Below, piece by piece: positions 1 to 11,219 of a stretch of DNA of 64,000 nucleotides. The notes beneath the pieces were generated by a model, which did no database searches, was not told the origin of the DNA, and saw nothing but the letters and a program-made list of their open reading frames with translations. Source of the DNA: Cricetomys ansorgei (lineage: Eukaryota; Chordata; Mammalia; Rodentia; Nesomyidae); the NCBI GenBank assembly GCA_026225945.1, contig JAMJFZ010004031.1, forward strand, positions 3,760,001 to 3,824,000. Direction: 5' to 3'. Both the position numbers and the translations under genes were made by a program. Positions within the stretch are counted from its first letter, which is position 1, and each line of letters begins with the position of its first letter.

Positions 1-1940
1 AGGCAGAGAGACAAGACAAAGTATGCACTACCAATGCTTATGCAATCACGTCTGTTCTTGGTCAAGCTAGGCTTCATGATTTTTCAAGTGCACTAAGAAG
101 AGAATGGGTAATCCTTCCAAAGGCAGGAAGCAGAATATCTGGAAAACACAAATGTAGTTTTCTTAAGGCTTAAAGAAATGAGATTGGGTAATATATTTTT
201 GCTCATCCTCCACGGCCTTTCTCCACTTAATTTACAATGGTCACTGAAATATTTCTCAGAAACCGAAGGTCCTATCCAGCTATGAAATTCATCATAGGGG
301 CCATACCAATTGGGAGAAAGAACAGTCTTTGGAGACTGAGCATTGATACCCTTGTAATTAGAGAGTTCTTATTATCCACGCCTTCTGGACAACAGTCTTT
401 TGAGCTATTTTTTTCAGTGGAAGACCTTGCTATTTAGATCTGTCTACCATCACTTATTTAGACTTATATTATTATTAACCTTTGCTCCAACTCTCCTTTG
501 TATCTTCCTGATGGAAATTTTAGAGAAACTATAGTTCTCGTCATGGTTGTAATACAGGAAAAAGAGCACAGTATTTTAAGTTGGAAGAGATCTGTGTTTG
601 TTATATCTCAGATCACTGATGTCTCTGTCTAGTCTTTTTACTTAAGGTGGCAATTGGCTCTTGGAGAACCCCACTGTTCTTACCTTTCTTATCAATCGTC
701 TCCAGTGGCTTCTCTGAGAAGGTTGGATTATAAAGCGCATTTAAAGTGCTTCATAAAATCAACAGGAGGAAACATGGTATTTGATGCTTTTGTTGTTGTT
801 GCTCCAGAGTGTCTTAGTAATACATATTTCCTGCATGGTATTGATTCCAGAATACGAGAAATAGCTAGAGGTATTATGAAGCTTCAATTTGATGCTTTCC
901 TGCATACTTTCTTGTGAGCAAAGTATTTTATTTTGGAAAGAGACTAGATGCTGAAACGAATGAAAAGATCAAAATCTTCTAACATGTTCATGTGGCACCA
1001 CTATACTGTGCATATTCAAGGTCTGACTCAATAGAGGAAATTTCTCTTGCCAAGATTCAAGTACTTTTTAACTGCACTAATAATTGTCTCTGGTGGAAAT
1101 GGCCTTTGTTGTAGCCACTTTGTTACCTGTTAGCAATCACTGTAACAGGCTACCTATCAAGGGCTTATTTTGACATGGAAGAGTTCAAGCTTCTTAGAAG
1201 CTCTGTCCATAAGCCTAGGTAGATATAAAACACACTACTTTAAAGATACCACGAAAATTTGATAATTCGCATATACACTGTCAAAATTCCCACCACGTGG
1301 AATAAAATCATACAGTCAGGAATAGTAGTAACCACACTTCAATGAATGACATTTTACTTTTACAAAGATGAGATGCCCAACCCAGTTGAAGCTACCGATG
1401 CCTTATCCACAGGAAATTTGTAGACCAGGAACACATTTCCCTACATTTCCTGCTTACATCAGAGAGAAAAATCATCTCGTCAACCTCATTCATCACAACT
1501 GCTTTTCTGTCGCATGGGGTTTTTATATCCCTATCCTTGGCTGGCTTGTTCTTGTTAGTCACTTAAAGACCCATTAAAATGAAATAAATTTGGAAAGCAG
1601 GTCTTAAAATGATTGGTGAAAAACTAGGCTAGGAATACTTCTTCTAACTTAGAGATTCTAAAGTGGAATATGACATGTCATTGGTGAGAAACTTCTTTCT
1701 ATTCTTTTTGAAATGAAAGAGATTTATAAAACAATTTTGAATAAATTAAATATCTCAAAGAAAAAGAAAACATAGAGGTATTGACAGTTGAAAGGCCTGA
1801 TTGAGGACCTTGCTTTTTTCTGATACTGTGTGATTCTCAGTTACACTTTAAATTAGAAATTGAGGTCCTCTGTGTGTTTTCCATCAAAATAAGTTTAGTC
1901 CTAACTGGAAGGTGTAATAATATAAAAGAAAAAACTGGAG
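1..1940. other. Unique AT-rich sequence, nothing recognised
   Basis: I recognise no gene, SINE, LINE or LTR here. Short open frames at 237-437, 654-917 and 1368-1577 have no recognisable domain or codon signature and look like chance. Very old, decayed repeats could be missed by eye. Confidence 0.5.
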
Positions 1941-1944
1941 CTAT

Positions 1945-2090
1945 GTTTAGGCTTAGCCATACCATTTGAAATCTATATCATCATCTATAAAGCAAGGACA
2001 ACAATTACTTTAAGTCAGTCTTATAAATAGCTTTGAGGTTTATATGAGATTGTAGTTTGATTTTAAAAAGAGTATTTGAGCATAAACATG
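1945..2090 (+). repeat. MIR-like SINE remnant
   Basis: The stretch follows the order of the MIR core and 3' part: a block like TCATCTATAAAGCAAGGACA (for the MIR 'TCATCTGTAAAATGGGGATA' block), then a diverged 'GGTTTATATGAGAT' block. It is heavily diverged, as expected for a repeat that predates placental mammals. Confidence is limited because no alignment was run. Confidence 0.4.
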
Positions 2091-2271
2091 AAAGATAAGG
2101 ATTATGAGCCAGATCCCTGCTTCAGCCAAGAATGAAGCAATCACACAAGGCTAGAGAGTCCCCTCTCTAAATCTATTCTGACTGACAGTTACATTAGTGA
2201 AAATAAAAGATGCGATTATTAGATTTGTAGTTTGTCTGTTTTCTTTTGGAGGCACACCTCAAATGAGCTCT

Positions 2272-2418
2272 GTCACAAAGTATGACCTTTTGATCCTCTT
2301 GTTTCCACCTCCCAGATGCTAGTACATACCATCATGTTCAGTTTTATGTGATGGTGTGAAATGAACTCAGAGCTTTATGCAAGCTGGGCAAGCACTGTGC
2401 TGACTGAACTATATTCCT
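2272..2418 (-). repeat. ID/B1 composite SINE (B4/ID_B1 class), antisense
   Basis: Read on the plus strand it shows a reversed B1-like block (TGATCCTCTTG, CCACCTCCCAGATGCTAG) followed by a reversed tRNA-derived ID head ending near ACTGAACTATATTCC. That order is the reverse complement of a rodent ID-B1 fusion SINE. Its right edge abuts an MT-type LTR. Confidence 0.65.
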
Positions 2419-2421
2419 CTC

Positions 2422-2832
2422 TGTGTTGTCTAGTTTTATGTCAACTTGACATGGGCTAGAGTTATCTGAATGGAGGGAACCTCAGTTGAAAAAACACCTT
2501 CATAAGATCCAGCTGCAAGGCATTTTTTAAAGTAGTGAGTGATGCGGGAGGGCCCAGTCCCTTGTGGGTGGTGCCATCCCTGGGCTGGTGGTCCTTGACA
2601 CTATAAGAAAGCAGGCTGATTGAGCCTTGAGGAGTAATCTGTTATGAAGCACCCCTCCATGGCCTCTGCATCAGCTCCTGCTTTTCCAGGTTCCTGCCTT
2701 GCTAGAGTTCCTTCCCTGACTTCCTTCAGTGATGAACTTTTACCTGGAAGTGTAAGTGAAATAAACCCTTTCCTTCCCAAGTTGCATTTGGTCACAGTGT
2801 TCATCACAACAATGGTAATTCTAAATAAGAAA
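2422..2832 (+). mobile_element. MT-type MaLR solo LTR (ERVL class)
   Basis: It begins TGTGTTGTCTAGTTTTATGT and continues through blocks typical of rodent MT LTRs: CAACTTGACA, GGAGGGCCCAGTCC, GGGTGGTGCCATCCCTGGGC, CTATAAGAAAGCAGGCTGA and CCCCTCCATGGCCTCTGC. A polyadenylation signal AATAAA lies at 2760-2765, which fits the R region. No internal retroviral sequence adjoins it, so it is a solo LTR. In mice, MT LTRs are known oocyte promoters; activity of this copy is not shown. Confidence 0.85.
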
Positions 2833-2865
2833 CTTACCTTTATTTGATTTTTTAAACCACATTGT

Positions 2866-2925
2866 GAGCCAAGCCCAAGGCTTCACACATAGTAGGCAAG
2901 TACTCCACTATTATATTGTGTTTCT
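2866..2925 (-). repeat. ID-like SINE fragment, antisense
   Basis: The stretch around GCTTCACACATAGTAGGCAA followed by TACTCCACTATTATATTG resembles the reversed ID head (GGCCTCGCACATGCTAGGCA, then TACCACTGAGCTAC). It lies about 35 bp after the MT LTR. Short and diverged. Confidence 0.4.
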
Positions 2926-2929
2926 AGAT

Positions 2930-4725
2930 TCAAACAATTGATTCTTTAGATCTCAGCAAAAGAGAATTGAAAATTCAAAACTTTACTTTGTAACTCTGCT
3001 TACATTCTAGGCAAAATGTCAGACCCAGACAGTGAGAAGAAATTTAACAGGAGTAAAAATCTACAGCCTAGACTTGGAATTAAAAATATGTGAACACAAA
3101 AGGCAGTCAGCAAGCAGGTCATGTAAAATAAATCTGGGGCAGTAGTCGACCACTTGGTTATAAGACTATTATAGAACATGTGAAGCCCTTTCTCAGAGAC
3201 AGTCGTCAGGTCCTGTTGGTCCAATTTGTGGAATATAATAGACACATTGAAACAGTTACTTTGCTCAATTTGGCATCCGTTCCCCACTTAATTCAAAAGA
3301 GACATTTACAATCTGTAACATGACCAGTGGATACTAGGGTGTCAGAGAACTTTGATCTACTGAAAATGTTGTAGGAACACAGACAAGCTAACGTGAAGAC
3401 TCAGAGTAGTGGATTAAAACCTTAAGAGCTGTCTTCAGATATCTAAAGGACTGTCAAGTGATGTTATGGGGATTAGTTTTATTCTGTGTTATTCTAGGGA
3501 GCAAAGACGGCATATTGTAGGCTCAAAGAAACAATCTTGTAATAACACCTCAATCTCTAAGAAGGACTGTGCAGTAAGAAAGCATGATCTGCATTGGAGA
3601 CCGGCTGAAAGCTACTGGGTGATCCATTCAACACACTTTTGCTTTGACTGGTCTCTAAGGTCTGTAACAACTCTCAAGGTTTATGATAGCATTAGAAAAT
3701 TGTATTTATTTTTAAGTATATTACATGCTTAAATGTTGATGTTCACTTCTCTTATTTCATAGATATCCATAGACAGTTTGCAGTGGAAGTATAATTTTTC
3801 TGCCCACAGGACATTTTGAAGAAGGTAGTCAACCCTTAAAAATCACTGCTTTACCACCTTACAGGTTTCTTTACTTCACAGAAGTAATTTATTGCACAGA
3901 ATTATGATATATAATATGTCTGGATTATTAAGCATGAAAAAGCCATGTTTCTGCACTATTATGGGTGAGCTTTCTACCTTATAAAGCTTAACGTTCATGG
4001 TTACAGTTACTATGGTAACCACAACTCAATTCTTTGGTCTATAAATTACTTTTTATTCCTATATGTTAAGTTAGCTTCTTTATGTCTGTATAATATCTAA
4101 CTATTCAAAATCACAACTACAGTCTTTTCTGTAAAGATAATAAATCAAACAGATTGAAAATGTATCCCTTAGTGGTTCTAAAAACAACAATTTGAAGTAG
4201 TCAGTATAAGTAAAAATAGAAGAATTAGGATCTTATGAGAGGGGCAAAGAGCCATAGTAGATTATAACATGCATTGTAGAAAAAGATGAAGAGACAATAA
4301 ATCAGAAACACTATGTTGTAGGTCTATTATATTTGCTGGGACGCTCTATGAGCTGGAGGTAAAGTGAAACTATGCAATGACTCATATTTCTATATCTGTG
4401 ATAAATACGGCAGTATTCTTCTGATTTTAAATAAAATTTCAGAATTCTTCATAAAACACTGTTGTAGATAGTCATTATTAGTGGAATTCAATTCTTTCTT
4501 ATTCTAATTTATTCAAGGAATTCTTTATCAGTGGAGAAAAAGCAATAATTTGCACACAGTGCACTGATGAGCTTCCCTTGTTGCTAGGGAAACATTTAAG
4601 GGATTGTTTCTACTGTTTACTAGGCTTGAAGGCACAATGATTCTATCGTCACTGATAGCACAGAGGAATACAACTGTGTTTTATTGAAAAGATTGGGAAT
4701 CATAAAACTCAAAAGGATCTACTTT
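2930..4725. other. Unique AT-rich sequence, nothing recognised
   Basis: No repeat family or gene recognised. The frames at 3000-3287 (minus) and 3466-3732 (plus) carry no motif I can name and are treated as chance. Confidence 0.5.
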
Positions 4726-4729
4726 TGGT

Positions 4730-4810
4730 ATTTGGTTAAAGAATTTAACTTCACTGAGTCCTACTTTCTCTACTTGTAAACATACATAATAATGTCTATA
4801 AATAATCACT
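4730..4810 (+). repeat. MIR-like SINE remnant
   Basis: The run GAATTTAACTTCACTGAGTC, then CTACTTGTAAACATACATAATAATG, follows the MIR core order (ACTTAACCTCTCTGAGCCTC, then CATCTGTAAAATGGGAATAATAATA). It is diverged and short. Confidence 0.4.
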
Positions 4811-4849
4811 AAGAGAAAGCTCTTAGGGCCTTTCATGGCATGTGCCCTA

Positions 4850-6120
4850 GGCAGGCCAAGTGGGGAGAGAAGATGGGAACACACGCTACACTGGCTCAAT
4901 GCTGATGATTAATGGGGTCTAGGCGATTGTAGTCAGGTAATCTTCATACTCAAATGCTCTTTGTAGTTTAATTGTACAACCAAAGGGAATGGGAAACTTA
5001 GATCATGTTCAGCTAGTAATCAAATTTGGATTATTATAATTTGTTTCATTTCCTCGGCTGGATTGAAATTTCCCTGAGGGCAGAGATAACATTTAGTTTG
5101 ACTTCATGTCTCCAAAAAAAAAAAAAAAAACCTTGCATTTGTAAGATTAGAAAAAGTTTTAAATGGCTTTAGCTTAAATGCCTTAAGAACTGTAGGTAAA
5201 AATAGAAGTTATTTCTATTGACTGGAAGCTGTACATGATGAATGTAATTTAGGTCCATAATTATGAAATACCAGTGCTGAACTGGATAGCCCTGATGGAA
5301 GGGTGGCTGGAACCCAGCTCCGCAGATTAAGAGACCAGTGCTATTTGTTCCGTATTATCTGCCAATATTCAAAATCACCAAACGTTGTGAAAATAATATG
5401 CTATCTCATAATTCTTTTCCTGATATGATTGCTATATCTCTTCAATACCACATCTGCTTGTAAATATATCTGTTCTTAAATTTTGATGGATAGCAGGTTA
5501 TAATAGACATAATGATAAATAGCAACAATAATAAGTATAATAATAAAAAGACACGGGAAGTGTATACTGTCAGATTGGAAATGATGGAACAGTGACTGTG
5601 CGATGATCTCTAACATGCTGATTAGGAGAAATTCAAGTGAAACTTATTGACGATTCAGGAACGCTGGCGCTTATGAAAGTTTTTTTCTGAAGCGCAAGGC
5701 GCACTACTGTGATGGGAAAGAGAGATATTTCCCTGGAAAGCTTTTCTATTGCAAATGTTTGAAGGAATTTGTAATTTCTGAAGACTATGTTCAGGCACTA
5801 GGAGGAGATTTCTTAATGTAGCAGCATTTCGCTGCACAGGGCTCAACAGGGGCCGGGAAAGCAGAAAGCAGCGTGAAGAAGGCAGAGCTCTTCGGGTCTC
5901 GGACAGGACACTGCAGCGTGAAAGCAGTGTTGTGTATGCTGCCTTAGTTTATGCCTCACTTCATACCAGTGGGTCGTACTGGAGAGTCTCCCTATGTATC
6001 AAAGAACTCTTTGATATTTGTCCATAATAATCTAAACTAACATTGATTTTTGACTTTTTAAATACCATCATAATACTTAAACAAACCATTCAAGTTTCTA
6101 GCCAGGAAGACAAAACCTTT
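4850..6120. other. Mostly unique sequence with an A17 run and a CpG-richer patch
   Basis: A poly-A run occupies about 5114-5130 and a CpG-richer patch about 5650-5920 (see findings). The antisense frame at 5655-5846 overlaps that patch but has no recognisable domain. The rest is AT-rich unique sequence. Confidence 0.5.
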
Positions 6121-6139
6121 TTAAGAACTGGCATCATTA

Positions 6140-6288
6140 GCCAGGTGGTGGTGGTGCGTGCCTTTAATCCCAGCACTCAGGAGGCAGAGGCAGGAGTATC
6201 TCTATGACTCTGAGGCCAGCCTGGTCTATGGAGTGAGTTCCAGGACAGCCAGAGTTACAAAAGAGAAACCTGTCTCAAAAAACCTGCA
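6140..6288 (+). repeat. B1 SINE, full length, with target duplication
   Basis: This 7SL-derived SINE shows the B1 head (GCCAGGTGGTGGTG), the CCTTTAATCCCAGCACTCAG block, GGAGGCAGAGGCAGG, and a short A-rich tail. A 16-bp direct repeat flanks it (6123-6138 and 6289-6304; AAGAACTGGCATCATT against AAGAATTGGTATCATT, two mismatches), as expected for L1-mediated retroposition. The tail-proximal block is GAGTTACAAAAGAGAAACC, a variant shared with other B1 copies here. Confidence 0.93.
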
Positions 6289-6309
6289 AAGAATTGGTAT
6301 CATTTATTT

Positions 6310-7395
6310 TTTGTGCATTTTTGAATATTCACACTCTGGTAGAAACTTAAGAGTTTATTTGGCTAAACTCCTCAAGGATATTTAATGCCCATAACCATAT
6401 GCAGGTATCTATTTAATTTTTTCAGTGATGTAATTATTTGATTTAATATTCAATGTTTAAGTATATACTATTTATTATGTGTATATTTCATTTTCCAGTT
6501 TAAGATATATATGAATTTGTTATAAATAGACACATATTTTGAAAGTTCCAGGGCAAAAATTCAAAAGTATCTCTAACTATAATAAGTGACGATCCTTAAC
6601 AATAAAACCATTTCAGGTAAAATCCAGTTGATCAACAAAGTGTGTTTTCCTGTATTTTCATTCTTTGTGTAGATGGTCTCTTATAGCATTTATCTAATTT
6701 TACATACCATGATTTCAATTATACTTCCAATGGTCAAGATGCATGTTTTGAGATGCTGAAACATGTGGAGCACCTACTATCCAAAAAGTAGTTGCCAATA
6801 GACAATAGCCTTGAAGAGGACACACTGGATGACATCATGAGCTCAGTGGAGGAGAATGAATGAGAACAAAGTGCAATGACAGATATAAGAAGACACTACG
6901 ATGAAGCCTATTACTTCCTATGCTATTCTCAGAAAATCAATACAAAACAAGAAAATGGTAACTAAAGTGGTGAGCATTATTTTGACTATTACAGCATATC
7001 CTGATTAAATACAACCATAATATATCAGACAACACTATTAACAAAACTACTCTGTTCCTTTCAACTCATCCCGCCATCCACTTAGGAGTGCTTTTCCAAG
7101 AGTGAGACTTACGTCTAGCTGTTTGGGAATTATAAGAGACCCTGTAAATCTGAAAGCCATATTGAAGTTTGTTCCTCTGTTTTATTGATCTTTTTAAAAA
7201 CTTTCTCAGTCAGGGAGCTATTAAATCTCAGAAGCAATGCCCCTCCTAGTCCTCTGAATCAATTAAGACTGCAGTTGTGAGAGAAACACAGGAAACTCCT
7301 TAAAAAGAAAGACAAGAAAAGAAAAAAAGGAGAGAATGGCAAAGCTAGAAAACAAATCAAATCCCAACTTTTGGTGCAAATGAGAACAGACCCAA
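6310..7395. other. Unique AT-rich sequence, nothing recognised
   Basis: No repeat family or gene recognised. This stretch separates the B1 from the purine repeat at 7401. Confidence 0.5.
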
Positions 7396-7400
7396 TGATG

Positions 7401-7465
7401 AGGAGCAGGAGGGAGGGCAGAAGGGAGGGAGAGAGAGAGAGAGGGAGAGAGAGAGAGAGAGGGAA
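7401..7465 (+). repeat. GA/GGGA purine-rich simple repeat
   Basis: A 65-bp nearly pure purine tract of GGGA and GAGA units. Such mirror-like purine tracts can form triplex DNA. The short frames on both strands (7371-7595, 7259-7519) are low-complexity translations of it. Confidence 0.9.
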
Positions 7466-7867
7466 ATTATATGGATACTTGGAGTCAGAGCGGTGTCTGT
7501 CATCTGGTATCATTTCCAAAGTTGCTTTGTTTAGCTTTAAAACTCATTTGCCTTTTCACTTAGAAGTAAAGTCTGAACAGGAGCTAGAACAGTGATTTCT
7601 TCTCGGTCTGTCTCAGCCTTCCCATGCCCAGACTCTGACCGTCCTGCCCTTCTCCAGTCAGCACTCCTCGCAGCAGTGTTTCGGGCTTCCTGTTCTCCAA
7701 TTGCTATCCACCTGTTTCCGTTCAAGCTTGGAGCCCTTTGTCTCATTTAAATATCACGTTCCTTTTTCTAAACACTTCAGACCCAATTTTAGCCTCATAT
7801 ACGTGCATAGCATTTCCAAAGATTTCTGTATCAAAGGAGAGCATCATTATCTACTTTGAAAAATAGA

Positions 7868-7971
7868 TTTTTTTAAAGATTATAATTACATCATTTCCCC
7901 TTTCCTTTCCTCCCTCCAGGGCTTCTCATGTACCCCCACCTTGCTCTCTTTTAAATTCATGGCCTTTCTTT

Positions 7972-8019
<48 letters not shown>

Positions 8020-8485
8020 CATTATGTATACACACATACACACATTATATATGTACATACATATATGTATGTATGCATGCATGTATGCGTGTATATCTCC
8101 TGTTTGGTCCATATAATGCTACTTGTACATCTTTTTTCAGGGTTGACATTGGCATTGAATAACCAGTTGGTGTGCTTATTCCCTCCAGCAACATGTGTTA
8201 GTTGCCTGTAGTTCTTTGTGGGAGGTTGAAGCCTCCTGGATTTTAGTTTGTCTACCGGTGCCGCCTTCTGCCCAGCTCGTGTGTAGGCAGTTATGTTGTG
8301 GAGACTTCCTGGGCATAGTTTCTGACATTTCTAGGAGAGCCAGTTTTACAGCCAATTTCCTTTTGCTCTGGCTCTTATGATCTTTCCACCCCCCCCCACC
8401 CCCGTCTTCAATATTTCCTGAGCCTTAAATTCAGGAGCTGTGTTTTAGATGTATCAGTTGAGATTGAGCTCCCTTCGTTCTTTTT
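7868..8485 (-). mobile_element. L1 3' UTR fragment (Lx-like rodent L1), antisense
   Basis: On the plus strand it reads as a reversed rodent L1 3' end: pyrimidine-rich CATTTCCCCTTTCC, AAATTCATGGCC, then TTTTTTCAGGGTTGACATTG, TAACCAGTTGGTGTGC and TTAGTTGCCTGTAGTTCTTTG, ending near CTGAGCCTTAAATTCAGGAG. The same blocks recur at 9259 and 61232. A CA-rich tract interrupts the 3'-most part. Only 3' UTR is present, as in a 5'-truncated insertion. Confidence 0.85.
7973..8095 (+). repeat. (CA)n then mixed TA/TG repeat inside the L1 3' UTR
   Basis: A (CA)n run covers about 7973-8017, followed to about 8095 by alternating purine-pyrimidine sequence (TATGTATAC, ACATACATATATGTATG, GCATGCATG). The whole tract is alternating and could adopt Z-DNA. 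Confidence 0.92.
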
Positions 8486-8489
8486 AAAG

Positions 8490-9255
8490 AATGTGACTCA
8501 GCACCTCTCAGACTGTCATACAGTTATTACTTTGGTAGGATAATAGTAAGAAAGGGTTGAATGGAATGCTAAGTTCACCTTTTTATATTATATTTCATAA
8601 TTTAGCTACAAGAGTATTTTTACTGTGATTTAACTTCATTACAATTACCTCACTGCATTTCTTCTGAGATTTTTTTTTTTAATTCAGATTTGTGATGTAA
8701 CAAAACTAGTCAGTAGTTGAAGGTAGTTCAACAGTCCTACATAGTGTTTCCCCAGGAATCTGAAATAATATTTTATCAAGACCTAGTCCTCAAATTCATC
8801 TTTTTGTTTATGAAACAAAGGACTCAATAGAACGTCATGAATAAACAGTCTATTCTATGTTTACTGTGATGGAAGTGATAATTTGTTCCCCAGAGGAAAC
8901 TTACTGTGTGCAAAACACTTCCAAGTTACAGTGATCTTCCTACTACACTCTTCTGCAAAGAATTTTTATTGTATTGACTACTGTTTATTTAGCACAAACT
9001 CAAATGTAAGAGCCTAAACTGACTCCTGATGTTTCTTCTCTACTTGGTAGCTAGCATCTGTCTCCAGCAATCCTGGTATCTCTTTTACTTGTGAAAAGCC
9101 ACAGGAAAGGAAAATAGCTTTCATCATATTTTCCTCAGCTTCTAGAAGCTTATTTTTAAAGCCCTTCTCTGTATTTCATCACAAATATGTCATTTCCTAC
9201 TCCTCTATGTCTTACTTCTACCCATTCTTGTTGTTGTCCCTCACACACACCTTCT
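8490..9255. other. Intervening sequence, nothing recognised
   Basis: About 760 bp between two antisense L1 3' UTR blocks. I see a T-rich run near 8672 and no gene. The stretch near 8885-9010 faintly recalls MIR but is too weak to call. Confidence 0.45.
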
Positions 9256-9258
9256 GCT

Positions 9259-10480
9259 TTTAATTTTTAAAAATTAACTACATCATTTTCATCCCCCTCC
9301 ACCTACAACTCCTTCCATGTTTCCCCCACTCTCTTAAATTCACAATCTATTCTTCTTTCATTACATTCGTGCACATACACACACACCACACACACTCTCA
9401 CACACAGTGACAGATATGGATATACACATTTATATACATATGAATTAAACCTGGAATCCATTTAGTGTTGCTCATATATATATGACTACTTGGGTTTGGA
9501 TAAGTGATCAGGTTCTTCTCCCTGGAGAAGACTGATTCTATTTCTCTCAGCATCCATTAATTGCTTGTAGCTCTTCATCTATGGGTAGTGCTTTGTGAGA
9601 TTTCCCCTGTGTAAGAATGCCAACTGGTGTTGTCATTATGCAGGTGTTGTTTAAGCAACAATATTGTTGAAATTTTCCCGAGTGCAGCGTCCCTGTCAAA
9701 TATAGAAGACACTATCTTGAAGCAGATGTCCTGGTCCTCTGGCTCTTACAACCTTTCTGTCACCTCCTCTGAAATCTTCTCTAAGTTCCAAGTGTAGGTA
9801 TCCTGTTGCAGGTATATCAGTTTCCACGGAAGACCCCATAGTCCATTGTTGTCTGAATTTTGACCAGTTGTGGATCTCTATCTGCTGCAGGAAGGAGTTT
9901 CTTTGTTGAATGATGAGAAATAGACTTTTTATTTGTGGGTATAAGTATTTAGGATACGGTTAAAAGTTATACCAGTTTACGAAAGAGTCAGTGGTAGGTC
10001 CTCCCTTATGGTCCATGACCTTGCCAGCCACAGAGAGATGGGTAGGTTTACAGTACTAGGAATGACTTATCTTATGTGGAGTAGGCCAATTAGATATCTG
10101 TTGTTACCTCCTAGATACAAGTACCACTATTACACATCTAAGGATATCTTGCCAGGTTGGTCCTCGTTGTAATTCACAGGCTTTACAGTTGGGTAGGGTG
10201 ATCATTTTTTTTCTTCCTTTGTAGCTTGTATAGAGGCTTCAGATATTATGAAGGCTACTACTTGGGGAGGATACTTCTGGACTGATCCCAGTTCTATTAC
10301 TCCAAGTCCTGTGTCTAACGTGCATGGTGTTTTCAGCAACAGTGTCTTACTGTCAAGTTCTGGGAGGAAACCAAGAGGCACACACGTGGCCTGCATTATT
10401 TTGGAAGTCTCTTGGACTCCTGGGACCAACAATTTGAAGATTTCCTATGCTTGGCACCAAGGTTTTTATTAGATAATATG
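9259..10480 (-). mobile_element. L1 3' UTR (Lx-like), long antisense block
   Basis: About 1.2 kb follows the reversed 3' UTR of Lx-like rodent L1s: CATCCCCCTCCACC and CACTCTCTTAAATTCACAAT near the 3' end, TGGTCCTCTGGCTCTTACAA, TATCTGCTGCAGGAAGGAG, GTCCATGACCTTGCCAG, AGGATATCTTGCCAGG, and CTTACTGTCAAGTTCTGGGA near 10348. Block order is consistent throughout, so this is one insertion. The frames at 10202-10432 and 10248-10472 lie inside it and are not genes. Confidence 0.85.
9378..9412 (+). repeat. Degenerate CA repeat
   Basis: A short interrupted CA tract inside the antisense L1 3' UTR, at the position where the neighbouring L1 copies at 7868 and 61232 also carry CA/TG tracts. Confidence 0.7.
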
Positions 10481-10529
10481 TGGCTCCTGTGGGGAGCATT
10501 ATTCCTCAAAGTAGTATAACTACATTAAA

Positions 10530-10615
10530 AATATATGTATATATATATTGCTTAACGATATATATATATATATTCATAAAATAAAACATAAAATATAAAA
10601 TAAAACATAAAATAA
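10530..10615 (+). repeat. TA-rich palindrome and AAAAT/ACAT repeat
   Basis: Two TATATA arms around 10532-10549 and 10559-10573 flank a short TGCTTAACG spacer, so the region can fold on itself. It is followed by repeated ATAAAACATAAAAT units to about 10615. Confidence 0.75.
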
Positions 10616-10794
10616 TGTTTCCTTATTGTTCTGTTAAATATCCTTAGCATTACTTATCCTTCCTTCTTCATTTTCCCTCTCTGGTTAAAGCCCCCTTCCT
10701 GTTTTTCCATTTTTTTCTCCTTCATTGTACCTGTGTCCTACTGCCCCTGTCTCCTGAGCTCTTCCACACCACATTTCTTTGTCAAAATATGACA

Positions 10795-11215
10795 ACACTA
10801 AGTGATAGAAGTCGTAGAGAGGGTATACTGGACGGAACATACCTCAACATAATAAAGGCTGTATATGACAAACCCATAGCCAATATCATCCTAAGTAGAG
10901 AAAAACTCTAAGTAATTCCATTAAAATCAGTAATAATATCATTCACTATCCCTACTCCTTTTCAATAAAGTGCTTGAAACACTAACTGGATCTGTCAGAA
11001 AAAAGGAGGAGATAAAATTGATACAAATAGGAAAAGAAGTTATTTTTTCCGTACTTGCAGATGGTATTCTATTACACACATAGGAGAACCCAAAACGTCA
11101 CTAGAAACTTCTAGAAATAATCAACAATTTCAGCAAAGTGGCAATATACAAAATCAAATTGTAAAAATCAGCAATCATTCTATATACCAGTAATAAATAG
11201 GCAGAGATGAGTTAT
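10795..11215 (+). pseudogene. L1 ORF2 fragment (reverse transcriptase region), decayed
   Basis: The DNA follows rodent L1 ORF2 across the RT domain: a block like GGAACATACCTCAACATAAT, ATATATGACAAACCCATAGC, then the catalytic region at 11057-11065 and ATATACAAAATCAA further on. The catalytic Phe-Ala-Asp-Asp box of L1 RT reads here as Leu-Ala-Asp-Gly, so the second catalytic aspartate is lost. No long open frame survives. It is sense while the adjoining 3' UTR block is antisense, so it is a separate insertion. Confidence 0.85.
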
Positions 11216-11219
11216 ATGC

